Position numbers and translations under genes: made by a program
DNA from: Plazaster borealis
Taxonomy: Eukaryota > Echinodermata > Asteroidea > Forcipulatida > Labidiasteridae
Assembly: GCA_021014325.1 (NCBI GenBank)
Contig: CM037472.1
Location: 33,566,234 to 33,630,233, forward strand
Direction of reading: 5' to 3'
Length of the DNA: 64,000 bases
The notes under the pieces: generated by a model
Told to the model about the DNA's origin: nothing
The model's input: the letters and a program-made list of their open reading frames with translations, nothing else
The model's database searches: none
Shown here: one piece after another, positions 34,548-44,725 of the stretch
How the letters are laid out: every line of letters starts with the position of its first letter
Numbering within the stretch: the stretch's first letter is position 1

Positions 34548-35692
34548 TTAAAAGCAACCGATTTACATACATTTCTGACATGCGAATCCCAGGTGAGATT
34601 TGCATCAACCTCAACCCCTAAGTACCTTACTCGTTCAACCTGTTCGAGTGGGTTGTCCTTAATAAAAACATTCAAATTATCTACTTTATTAATACGAGAA
34701 CATTTTAAAAGCATTGTTTTAGTCTTCACTGGATTAATGCGAAGACGGTTACATTCATATTATATGCACTGATACTATTGATATTAGACTGCAACACTTC
34801 GTTAATATCAGTAACATTATACCCTGTTGCATAAATAATCAGGTACATTTGGAATTAATAGTTTGAGTAATGTCATTAATGAAGATTAAGAAAAGGATAG
34901 GCCCAAGAACGCTACCCTGAGGCACACCAACAGTAATCTCATTAGGCTGAGAAGTTATTCCATTGCAGCGAACAACATTGTTTTAGAGAGATAGCTCCTG
35001 AACCATTTTGTTCAACGTTAGAGATACCAAAATTATCTAATTTAAAAAGTAATAAATCATGATCAATATAATCAAAACACTTGGAAGTATCGAGATAACA
35101 AGACCCAACAAATTCAAGCTCATTAAAAAAGCTTCATAAAAATCATCGATAACACGATGAAGACTAGTCTCGGTGGGATTTCTTTTAAGGAAAGCAAATT
35201 GATCAACATTAATCATGTCATGAGTAGTAAGATATTTAAGCAGATGAACTGTAACTTCTTTCTCAATAATTTTGGCAATATGACAATTAACTGAGACAGG
35301 TCTATAGTGACCCATGGTCTTTTTTTACAACCCTTACCCTAGTAAATTGGGGTAGAACGGGCAAATTTCCAATCATCTGGAATAGCACCAGTTTTAAGAG
35401 AAGAATTAACCACATAACAAATTGGTTTGAACACAAGCTGAGTAAGTTAGAGTCAAGACGTAATGTCAAGATTGCTATCAATACTCAGATGAGATAAAGC
35501 TCCAAGAATTGACTTCTCTTGAACTGGAACAAATTTCAGTTCAAAGGTGTTCTAGTGAATGACTCAGCTATTTCTTTACCAATACCAGTGACAAAAATCA
35601 TTAAATTCAAGATGTGTTCCATTAATAAACTTACTGTTACCTGTAACTTTGTGGATTTGTTTCCATAACTTGTTTTGATCTTTACTGTTATT

Positions 35693-35934
35693 TATTCTAA
35701 TTGTGAAGCCAAGGACTCTCAGAAAAGCGAACTTAATCACTGTACTAGCCAAGAACCCGGTGGAGAGAAGACAAGGAAGGAAGTTTCAGTATTAGATGTG
35801 GGTGGAAAACCCAAGAGAAAACCCACGCCTTCAGGGACTGAAAACCTAATCCAGTACCCCGGCGTGATCTGAACCGGTGTCATGAGGTGAGGAAAGATAT
35901 ATACACCAACCTGACCACCTAAATTTACTCTTCA
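35693..35934 (-). mobile_element. tRNA-headed SINE (TGGCATAGTGG type), minus strand
   Basis: On the minus strand it has a decayed tRNA-like head (TTCCTCACCTCATGACACCGG, GGTTCAGATCACG), then GGTTTTCAGTCCCTG, GGGTTTTCCACCCACATC, AACTTCCTTCCTTGTCTTC and TCTGAGAGTCCTTGGCTTC. The body is nearly the same as 44468-44725. Confidence 0.8.
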
Positions 35935-36282
35935 GAAAAAAGAACAATGATGTATTTTCCCGTGTGTGTAATTCATTCAATATAGTATAGATATCAAGTT
36001 ATAAACCACAAGTTCAATATAGTTCAGTAAGTACAAACATTTAACATGGAACCGTAAAACCGTGTAGGTACGGGTGGGTTTCTGAAAAACGCGTGCTTCG
36101 GTTTTAGTTTTTAAAATTAACGTTAACGGCGAGGTCTGGAGTGAACGTTAATTACCATAATAACGCAGCCGTGCACTGACACATTCGTCAACCATTGTCG
36201 ATGAGTACGGAAACAAAACGCATTAAAAAACAAAATAGGAACGTCTTTTTTTCTTTGGCTTATTAATTTTAAGTTGACTTAA
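35935..36282. other. Spacer, nothing recognised
   Basis: About 350 bp between a SINE and a MITE. No coding or structured element was seen. Confidence 0.5.
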
Positions 36283-36648
36283 AGGTATCGTACACGTTTG
36301 GTAATGACTCAAAAGAAATATTACCATAAAAACTTACTTGCTAACAAGCAACGGAGAGCTGTTGATAGTATAAAACATTGTAGGAAACGACTCCCTCTGA
36401 AGTAACGTAGTTTTTGAGAAAGAGGTAATTTCTCACTCAAATAATAACAACTTCTTGCAAGAAGTTTTTATTCCTATCTGAAAGCACACACATTTGTACA
36501 ACAAGGGTGTTTTTTCTTTCATAATTTTCTTGCAACTTCGATGACCAATTGAGCCCAAATTTTCACAGGCTTGTTATTTTATGCATATGTTGGGATACAC
36601 CAAGTGAGAACACTGGTCTTTGACAATTTCCAAACGTGTACGATGCCT
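36283..36648 (-). mobile_element. TTAA-flanked MITE, subfamily A, downstream of the receptor gene
   Basis: It is flanked by TTAA (36279-36282) and a mutated TTAT. The ends are AGGTATCGTACACGTTTGG and CCAAACGTGTACGATGCCT, and the centre is CTTCTTGCAAGAAG. It lies about 270 bp beyond the stop codon of the receptor, so it may lie within or next to that gene's 3' UTR. Confidence 0.92.
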
Positions 36649-36920
36649 TTATGATGTGTCCCCCATGGCCTATTTTCCTTATTAATGAATTTGTATTCAC
36701 TAAGGAAAAGTATTCACCAGTACGTAATTTTAATCATTCCGACAAATAATTAAGACCAATATAGTAATGCAAGATTTCTTGAATTTTAATTTGTTTGAAG
36801 CCGCAAACCTTGGACTCAATGTCCTGAATTTATTACAAAAGGAATTTTTTCACGATTCAAAAAGGTACTGTAGATCGTTTTTGAATGTTTAATACCTTGC
36901 TGTGGTTCTTGAATGCACTC

Positions 36921-37988
36921 TCACACATTCCTCTGTACACCACACCTTCGACACCGAAGGATCCTAGCATAAGCGGACCTAAAGTTACGATTTTTCCACG
37001 CGTAAATGAAGATATTGAATGTGGAGTTAAACAATACCAATCTGTAGGCGGTAGGCCAGACCCAACTCGGGAGGGGTTTTTCTTGGTCTATGGTGAGCCC
37101 GGCCCCGATGGCGTTCTCCACGACAATGATAACGGCCAGTGGAGTCCAACAAACGCAGAAGACGGCAAACACGATGAAGAGATTCAGGGAAAGTGCGATA
37201 TCAGCCTTAAAAGCCTGGTGGTTGTTTCGATTTACCACCGGGGGGTTCGTCGCAGCAGTGCCGGTTGCACTCGTCGTTGGGTCATTCGAGGTGTTGCCGC
37301 TCCCGGTCGGCCCGTTGGAGCGAACACGCCGGTTACTTTGCCTGACAGTCCGATATATTAGAAGGTAACACAAAGAACTTAAACAAATACTGCCCAGTAT
37401 GATAGTTCCGGAGAGCAGGGAAACAGTTTTCGTGGCGACGGCGCTGTTCAGCGGGATAATGACACATACGCCATAATAAGGAATGTACTCAGCGTAAAAT
37501 GGAGGAATAACCTGGATGAAGATTGTGGCTATTCCCGGTATCCAACACGCCGAGCACATGAGGAGAGTGCGGCGCGGCGTGAACAATTTGTGATATATTT
37601 TGTGTTTGACGATGCTGACGTATCGATTGACTGCAATGGACGCCATAATGAAATCAGAAACGACCAAATGTTTCATGACCAACGCTGCCAGTGTTACGCA
37701 GAGGGCATCAGAGAAAGGCCATCTCATCATGGCAGTACTGAAGGAGAGGAACGGCTCAATGACGATGAAGACCATTAGATCCGCCACCGCCAAATTCACT
37801 ATAAAAAAGTTTGCAGTGTGGGAGCGTAGTTTCCGATCGATTACCACAGCCAGAATTGTCAAACAGTTCCCCACCGCACCGAAGATTGACAGTAGACCCA
37901 GGCACATGGCAAAGATGATGTCGCCCGGTGATACGTCCTCAGGCGGCATCACCGTAGAAACTTTCAGGGTGGAATTGTGGGGATCCAT
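36921..37988 (-). CDS. Class A (rhodopsin-like) G-protein-coupled receptor, intronless
   Basis: A complete 355-residue seven-helix receptor of the plasma membrane; ligand unknown. I take the ATG at 37988; the open frame runs two codons further upstream to a TTG. Visible landmarks: possible N-glycosylation at N5; GN (N41) in helix 1; NLAVADL with D70 in helix 2; C97 and C175 for the extracellular disulphide; NRY at 121-123 instead of DRY; W149 in helix 4; a third inner loop rich in Ser/Thr/Asn/Gly (about 220-255); CWTP at 280-283 in helix 6; NSTFNIFIY (321-329) in place of NPxxY; and Cys near the tail as possible palmitoylation sites. NRY and the helix 7 form recall melatonin-receptor-like and Moody-type orphan receptors, an assignment I hold weakly. 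Single-exon structure suits either an expanded receptor family or retroposition. Confidence 0.93.
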   Translation of the reverse strand: MDPHNSTLKVSTVMPPEDVSPGDIIFAMCLGLLSIFGAVGNCLTILAVVIDRKLRSHTANFFIVNLAVADLMVFIVIEPFLSFSTAMMRWPFSDALCVTLAALVMKHLVVSDFIMASIAVNRYVSIVKHKIYHKLFTPRRTLLMCSACWIPGIATIFIQVIPPFYAEYIPYYGVCVIIPLNSAVATKTVSLLSGTIILGSICLSSLCYLLIYRTVRQSNRRVRSNGPTGSGNTSNDPTTSATGTAATNPPVVNRNNHQAFKADIALSLNLFIVFAVFCVCWTPLAVIIVVENAIGAGLTIDQEKPLPSWVWPTAYRLVLFNSTFNIFIYAWKNRNFRSAYARILRCRRCGVQRNV

Positions 37989-38707
37989 TGCCAAAGATGT
38001 GTAGTTTCTTGTTCAGTTGGAAGAAATCTCGAAACTGGCTCAACGTAATACACGGTGATACTTTTTTCAGAGGAGCTTCGACAGCGTTAACATCTTGTTG
38101 TATATCGTCACGGACCATCTGTCAGAATGACAGTCAGCTATTCCCAAAAGCACTTCGTTTGGAGTATTTCGCTTAATCATATCATTCCGTCACAGGTTCT
38201 GCGCATGCCGATTCGAGTTGTGTAACCCCCCTTACCGTGCTTTTGTAAATCAACAACGCTTATCCGGTAAGGTATCATGCAAATGGCTGAGTGAGGATCA
38301 AATTTCAAGAGATGCTATTTTCCAAACCGCTTTAGGGCGCAGTCTACGCGGTTTTTTGTGGCCTTCTGATTGGCCATCTTTGTGGCATCAGTGTTTTTAT
38401 GTAAGTTTCGCTTATGAAAACATGAATATCCCATACAGTACACACGATCGGGTTCCAAGTCTGAGATTGCGAGTTGAGGGTGTGATGGCCAATAGAATCA
38501 AGTGCATTGTGCTTGGCTGACGCAGACAAAATACCCGTGATCTCAGTATTGTTATCAAGTCTACATTGCTTTATTGTGTAGAACCATCGTGGTTCAGCCA
38601 AGGAACACATTGTGCACGTTATTTGCACCTTATGGCTGATTGACTGAACAGCAATTAATCGAACTCATGGGCACTCAAGCTTACTGCTTCCCACTACGTG
38701 TGTATAT
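37989..38707. other. Region upstream of the receptor gene
   Basis: It presumably holds the receptor's 5' UTR and promoter (the gene reads leftward). No TATA-box assignment can be supported. No coding sequence was recognised. Confidence 0.4.
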
Positions 38708-39040
38708 AGACCTTGTGACCTTTGTTTACAATAAGTGTGACCTTGTACATTATTGGGCCAATCTGGCAAGCAAGATACTGCACTAGTCATATGGGAAAGT
38801 TTGCATTTTGAGTCATAATTTCACCATAAATCCAAGAGTTTTAAAAGTAACAGCTGAACAAGTTTTGAGATGTGCCCCCTTTCATCATATCAAAAGTTGA
38901 AAAAAATTAGACAGTGTAATCTCCATAAAATATAGGATTTTATGGTTTCTTCCCATTGAGCTGTGTACAAATCGTGCCTGCAGGAAGTCAAGGCTTGGTG
39001 ACTCTTTTGTAAACATGTGATGTCACAGGTCACATCGTCT
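38708..39040. mobile_element. MITE with AGACC ends and TA-type flanks
   Basis: The left end AGACCTTGTGACC...TTTGTTTAC is inverted at the right as GTAAACATGTGATGTCACAGGTCACATCGTCT, and TATA lies at both edges. It is about 333 bp and non-coding. A TA target would suit a Tc1/mariner-type source. Confidence 0.65.
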
Positions 39041-39507
39041 ATAGCGTAGGTGTGTACAATGACTTCATTAGGGTTTTAAGCAGGGTAGAGGAAGAAAAGA
39101 GACACAACAAAACAAATTATTCCAGAAATAATGAGGGTCAAGATGGTCAAGATCCAATACCTCTTACCTCATCTATTGTATTCATTCACCCCCTCCCCCA
39201 ACACGAGGAACTAATTATCATTGCCTAGATGGTTGCTAAAGGGCAAATCCACAAGATTATTAGATAAGTGGCGCCACGTTTTGATACTTGAAACTGTAAA
39301 TTTCTTGAGATAGTTGTCAATTTTAAGAGCAAACATCTCTTTCACTCTTATCATTATTACACGGAGGACAGGAAATTAAGGAGTTATCTCTTTAGATCCA
39401 GATCCCAGGAGACAAGAATCCCACGTTCACATGCCATTGCATCTTTCCAACATTGTGTCAGTAACTATGCCACAGGGGAATCTTTGATATTTTGCGGTTG
39501 TCCCTGG

Positions 39508-40255
39508 TGGGGTGCGTTCCACTTGCGCAAACGTTGCCGGCAACGTTTGCCAACAATTTCGAGTGGAACGAGTTGTGCGCCGCCAACGTTGGCGAACGTT
39601 AGCAACCACAGGCGACCGTATTTCTGAGGTGTTGGTGGGTGGTTTTTAAAATGGCGGATAACACAATTATTGTCACGAAAATAATTATAATGTGTTTCAG
39701 TGATTGATAACGCAGTCAGGTGGAGTTAAAAAATAGTTGATGTCGTGACAATTGAGGACTAACATATACATACAATACAGCAAAAACCAAGTTACAAAAG
39801 ATAAAATACTTTCGATGTCGCCATCTTCATTACAGAGAGCCGCCATATAGACCTTTCTTTTGTTGATAAACAAACCGCGCTGGTTGGCATGGACGGCCTA
39901 ATGTTAGCAAAACATTCAATCGTGTTAACAAATGTTGTGTCCAAATTCAACATTTCTGTAAACTTTAATCAACCAAAAATACATACCATGATTGGTTGCT
40001 TTGTTTCCAACAAATTCAACACTATTTTTGAATATTTGTGTAACATTATTACAAACTGTGGCTATCTGCTTATGCTTTGCATTTATGGCTTTCCATAGTT
40101 TTCCAACCTCGGTTGGCAAAAACTCGGGCTGTGACGTTGCAAAAGAAAGGGCTATTGACATCACGAAGTGCACAACCAATCGTTCCAACCATCCAACGAT
40201 CGCAAAAGTTTGCGCGAACGCTTGCGATCTGTTTGCGCAAGTGGAACGCAGCCCT
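39508..40255. mobile_element. ~750-bp non-autonomous DNA element with TGCGTTCCACTTGCGC ends
   Basis: The left terminus GGGGTGCGTTCCACTTGCGC is inverted at the right as GCGCAAGTGGAACGCAGCCC. Sub-terminal CAACGTTTGC, GCCAACGTTGGCGAACGTT and CGATCGCAAAAGTTTGCGCG words repeat in both orientations. The open frames inside (39925-40320, both strands) show no transposase similarity. Confidence 0.75.
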
Positions 40256-41327
40256 GGGCCTGTGTCTGTTCCATAGATGAGGAACAAAACAAAGGATTTG
40301 TTAATTAAAGTCACGTACATTATTCATAAATACCGTACTTAAGATCATCCAATTTTTCAAAATCTTTGCATTATAATTTATTATTTTCAATGGTTAAAAA
40401 TAATTATTGCACTCGTGGCCATGAGTAGAAGTGATATGTGAGGTGTGTGAGTCTTTTTTGTTGTATTTTCATCAGAATAATTCTACGGAAGAATTTCATC
40501 GGAAGAGGGTCATATTGGTTTTTGTCAACGTTAGTGCTTCTTATAGGCCAAATTGTCAATAAAATGTAAGTCACCTGTGAAACTTTCGGCTGAATACAGT
40601 GTCTAGAGAAAACTTTCACGTTTATTTCATCAGGAACGTCGAACGCAATCACGTTTTAAGCGAGGTGATGACGCGATACCACCCACATCTCCGGCAGCAT
40701 TCACAAACGGACAACACTGACAACGGAATCTCCAAAACTTGCCTTGGGGGAGTTTTGGACACATTTTATTGACTTCCAATCATCGGAGGCATTTTATAAA
40801 TAATTACTTAGGATGCTTGTCACTATTACCATCCTTCATAACAAGTAAGCTTTCAGATGTAGAAATTACACACATTTTGTTCAGGGTCATTACCAAAGGA
40901 AGACCCTATCTTTAAATAAACAAAGAGATGACATGGTTTACAAATTGTTGTTCCCTATTACCATTAGGCCAACCACACTGAATGGCGTAAGCTAAAGCTA
41001 TATCAAATCCCCCACAGTGCACAGCTACACCACTGGTAAAGAATGTTGTTTAATGGTCGTATACAACTATCGGAACTATAGTGACTTTTTTTGTTTTGTT
41101 TTTAGAAACACAGAACTCTTCAAAATATTATGCTCAACTATGCAACAGTATCGGCAGAGGGCGCTAGTTCAGTTTGGTAAAAATTGGTCCAGAGAGATTT
41201 TGATGCATCTGTCATCTGTAATTTTAAAGCATGCGGGATAGGCCTACTTAATAATAGATCGGTTACACACACTTTCATGAAAATCTCAACATTTTAGGGG
41301 CTAGAAAGAACAACTAGACTGCTCTTT
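40256..41327. other. Intergenic stretch with fragment of MITE family E
   Basis: 40519-40616 matches the left part of the element at 58986 (GTGCTTCTTATAGGCCAAATT, GTCACCTGTGAAACTTT, ATACAGTGTC). Nothing else was recognised. Confidence 0.45.
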
Positions 41328-41484
41328 ATTCCGACACCTCTATGTTCCGACAACCCTATGTTCCGAACCCCCACCCCCTGATGATTTACACGCTAGGGTT
41401 ATGGTTAATATTAGGAAAATACACTAGGGGTGTCGGAACATAGGAGTGTCGAAACATAGGGATGTCCGAACATAGGGGTGTACT
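41328..41484. repeat. Inverted array of TATGTTCCGACA units
   Basis: The left side has CCGACACCTCTATGTTCCG and ACAACCCTATGTTCCGAAC. The right side has the complement three times (GTGTCGGAACATAGGAGTG, TCGAAACATAGGGATG, TCCGAACATAGGGGTG). The arms flank about 65 bp containing GGGTTATGGTTAATATTAGG. Confidence 0.85.
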
Positions 41485-41530
41485 GTCTTGATGGTTGCTG
41501 AGGGCAACTCCATAAGCCTATTAAAAATAA

Positions 41531-41785
41531 GTGGCCGTGCGGATAAGAGCACCGGATTCAAGCTCTTGTGTTTCTGATCAGCGGAGTGTGGGTTCGAATC
41601 CCTGTCGTGTGGCACTTGTATCCTCGAGCAAGATACTTTACCATAGTTGCTTTGTCCTTCTGATGGGACATTAAGCCACTGGTGTACTAGGATTGGTAGT
41701 GCACGTAAAAGGTACACTTATCAGGGAGAGTAGGGGGTTAACCCTAGCCCTGGTAAGACGCCAGACCCGTCTCCGTTATATGCAC
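41531..41785 (+). mobile_element. tRNA-Leu-headed SINE, plus strand, best-preserved copy
   Basis: The head GTGGCCGTGCGGATAAGAGC, CCGGATTCAAGCTC (CAA at the anticodon position), a long variable arm and GTGGGTTCGAATCC have the layout of a leucine tRNA. The tail follows: CACTTGTATCCTCGAGCAAG, TTGCTTTGTCCTTCTGATGG, GACATTAAGCC and TAGGATTGGTAGTGCACGTA. The acceptor stem does not close well and the tail continues, so this is a retroposon. Confidence 0.85.
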
Positions 41786-43537
41786 CGGAGAAGTCCAACC
41801 TGGCATTTCGGTGGAAAACATATAAAAAAAAATATCTTTGAAAATCTTTCAAAAATTACTATTTTTTTCTGTTAATATGGTGAGAAAAATAAATAATTAT
41901 AAACAAAATTAATACATTCCTGGAAATAGAACCCGAACTTTGATTTCCGCCCTCTTGGTTGTGCACCTACCTAAAAAAAAAAGAAGGAAAACGCTCGACG
42001 AAAATGCACAAACGACAGAGGGCGCTCACGATTTTGACCAGCTGTCAAAATTAAATGTGCAGAAAATTCATTTATGCCGTCTGCTCTACTCTCGACTCGT
42101 AGGAAATTAGCCCATTGCTCTATGCGCTGGCTAATTCTAAATTTGTATGACTTTGTGCTTCAAAGTTACCGTACATTGCTGGAAGAGGACCAGGGAAAGC
42201 TGTCTTTTGTACCACAGAAATCGGTAAGTTAGAGTATGGAGATGGTAGAAGCATTGGAGAATGGCATTCAATGTCGCTATGTCATGTATGTGCAGCTGGA
42301 GTTGCACTGCACAACAGTGGCACAGGCAGGCATTGACGCTGCGTATTCCTTTGCAATAATCAAACCTTTGATCCCCCGATGGTGGTTAGACCAGTGAGTG
42401 GGTGTCAACGAAACCATAAAGTTCAAAACTTTTTAAAACCCTTTTCCCTAACATTTTATATGCACCCAATTGGTACATTAATTAAAATGGGGGGGGGGGG
42501 GGGGGAAACAAACATTGTTGACAGATTGGAAACATTTCCATATTTGGCCACCACTTTCCAAGGGATTTATTTATATTGGATTTTTTAATGAATGTCAGAC
42601 TTTAATTCCCTTTTTGTAATATTCCTCTTGAGGAATTGGTAGCAAAAACGCTAAATTTTGACCTTTTAAAAGGTAAATTCTAGCGTACATTTCGTACTCA
42701 TGCCCAAAGGAATTAAAAATGGAGTGTAGCAAGGCAGCGTTGTCTAGACCACCATAGGCCTAGCCCAGGTTGGACTCCTCCATTGTATACAACGCGACGG
42801 AGTCCAGGGTATAAAGGTCTCGTACCATTGCGAACATTTTTATAACAAAATATTTTCATATTTATACGTGATGGAGGAAGCTGAAACTTTGTTCACATAT
42901 TCCTTGTGTCATGAACTCCATGCCTGCTGGGGTCAGAATTGTAAATTTTATCCTTGGATGACATTATTTTTGAAAATAAAATGGAAATTGACGTCTCTAT
43001 TGAACATTCTGAACTACACTCGTTCGCACACTTGATGAAATTACCCGGAAGTTGATGGAGTTGCTACTTTTGTTATTTTTGGACCCATCAAAAGTGTAGT
43101 TACGGACATGAAGAATAAACGGAATTTCAGCTTCTCAAATCAGGTGAAAATATGGAAAAAAAATTAGTTAAAATTTTGTTCGCATTGTAGAGAATATTTA
43201 TACCCAGGACGTCAGTGCAGTCCTACCAGGGCTATCAATAGACCCAAAAAGGCTAATTTTCATGATTTTGACACTTTGTAATAGTTCAAAGTGCCTACGT
43301 GCCTCTCTGTTACATTCTGTCAACCCTTCTGGACAGATGTGGTAAGGATAATTTGACCTAAACTAAGGGAGATAAAGTGGTGGCCAGAGATACGGGATTT
43401 TAGCTGACAGATTTGCCAATTTTCTTCATATGGTCTGTCGTAGTTCTTTATAGGTCTAAAAAAAAGTATGACCCTGAGCTCTGATTAGCACAGGTACATG
43501 TGATGTATGTTGGTTGCATCATGTATGTGGTGTATGC
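41786..43537. other. Intergenic stretch with G-run
   Basis: It contains a poly-G run at about 42488-42505 and no recognisable gene. Confidence 0.5.
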
Positions 43538-43781
43538 CTGGGCCCAATTTCTTAGAGCTGCTAAGCACAACAATTTGCTTAGCATGAAATTTCTTCCTTG
43601 ATAAAAACAGGATTACCAACCAAATTTCCACGTGATTTTCAGGATAAGCAAACAACAGCTGAATACCAGTAACAAGCAGTATGCAACACATGGAAATTTG
43701 GTTGATAATCCTGTTTTTATCAAGGAAGAAATTTCATGCAAAGCAAATTGTTGTGCTTAGCAGCTCTATGAAATTGGGCCT
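43538..43781. mobile_element. GGGCCCAATTTC-family element with ~95-bp arms
   Basis: The longest-armed copy. GGGCCCAATTTCTTAGAGC, GCTAAGCACAACAATTTGC, TTTCTTCCTTGATAAAAACAGG and CCAAATTTCCA(C) on the left are all found inverted on the right, ending GCTCTATGAAATTGGGCC. The loop spans about 43635-43685. Confidence 0.9.
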
Positions 43782-44002
43782 TTCATGGTAGTATGCGGCA
43801 TGTTTAATCTGCCCTGTGCACCCTGGTGCGTTGTTTATTTCGAACTCTACAACTTGATATTCACCTTGATGCACTGCGTGATAAGCGCGCATGAAGTTCT
43901 GAATCGTGTAAATGTTCGCTCAAAATAACACAGATTCAACATGGTGCATATTTAGTCCAGAGTCACTGTACCAAAATCTATCAAAGACAGTAATAATTAA
44001 TA

Positions 44003-44363
44003 AAACTCACCTGAGGTACACAGGAGATGTTTCTGGTTAATATAGTGGTACAGTTGTGTAAGTTATGTTTCAAAAAAAAAGGGGAAATTTTCAAGTAAAA
44101 TCAGAACCGATGTCCAAAATGGATCGCACATGACTTCTACAGAATCGCACAATCTGCACTGATTGTGCTCTGCACTGATCTTCTGTTTGGCAAAATCATT
44201 CATAATCTATAGATTGTGCAAATACGTAGAAGTCATGTGCGGTCCATTTTGGACATTCAGGTCAAATTTTAGCCGAAAATTTCTCCCTTTTTTTTAGGAA
44301 TGCATCTGACACAATCGTACCAAATGAACCAGAAATATCTTCTGCGCACCTCAGGTGAGTTTA
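44003..44363. mobile_element. Large foldback element, arms of ~150 bp
   Basis: The left arm starts AAACTCACCTGAGGT and the right arm ends ACCTCAGGTGAGTTT. Inner pairs include TTTCTGGTT against AACCAGAAA, GATGTCCAAAATGGA against TCCATTTTGGACATT, and GCACATGACTTCTAC against GTAGAAGTCATGTGC. The loop is about 44150-44210. No open frame. Confidence 0.88.
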
Positions 44364-44467
44364 AAGTATCCGCATTGTGCAAGGGGCCATTATCCATGTA
44401 CAGTGATTGTGAATAGATTCACTGAAGACTGAAGACTGAAGAATCTGGACCGCGAAACGGACCGCAG

Positions 44468-44725
44468 GGGTGGTTGGGTTGGCATAGTGGTATCTTTCCT
44501 CGCCATCCACCTCTAGGAAACCGGTTTCAAATCACGCTTGGGGCACTACATGTACGTGGATTGGGTTTTCAGTCCCTGCCTGACCGCGTGGGTTTTCCCT
44601 GGAATCATTCTCTTGGGTTTTCCTCCCACATCTAATACTAAAACTTCCTTCCTTGTCTTCTCTCTATTGGGTTCTTGGCTAGTACAGTGCTTAAGTTTGC
44701 TTTTCTGAGAGTCCTTGGCTTTCAC
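44468..44725 (+). mobile_element. tRNA-headed SINE (TGGCATAGTGG type), plus strand
   Basis: The head TGGTTGGGTTGGCATAGTGG and CCGGTTTCAAATCACG give A and B boxes. The body includes GGGTTTTCAGTCCCTG, GGGTTTTCCCTGG, GGGTTTTCCTCCCACATC, ACTTCCTTCCTTGTCTTC and TTCTGAGAGTCCTTGGCTTT. It is matched in reverse by 35693-35934; a tail scrap (AAGTGAACTTAATCACTGTA) also lies at about 53165-53185. Confidence 0.85.

Larger units (their letters stand above)
33055..35692 (-). mobile_element. CR1/Jockey-type LINE, broken reverse transcriptase, with nested insertions
   Basis: Read on the minus strand, the conserved order is: KLWKQIHKVTG (about 35665), RPVSVNCHIAKIIEK and QFAFLKRNPTETSLHRVIDD (35330-35140), VPQGSVLGP (about 34935-34905), a degraded catalytic box reading YATGYN where YADDTN is expected (about 34840), RYLGVEVDANLTWDSH (34640-34580), SLSGLRHTINKRLLHSL (34195-34145), HFDYASSVWG, and MYKCVHGLAPDRL (about 33295-33250). 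Stops, frame changes and loss of the catalytic aspartates make it inactive. Two DNA elements have inserted into it (33522-34124 and 34206-34547). A SINE abuts its upstream end at 35692. Confidence 0.85.

Noticed and set aside
37600..38004. Plus-strand open frames across 36885-38004
   Set aside because: They are antisense shadows of the receptor gene.
39925..40320. Transposase gene in the 750-bp element
   Set aside because: The open frames on both strands have no DDE, zinc-finger or other transposase motif and are short.
41531..41600. Functional tRNA-Leu(CAA)
   Set aside because: The acceptor stem does not close and the SINE tail follows; two further degenerate copies with the same tail are present.
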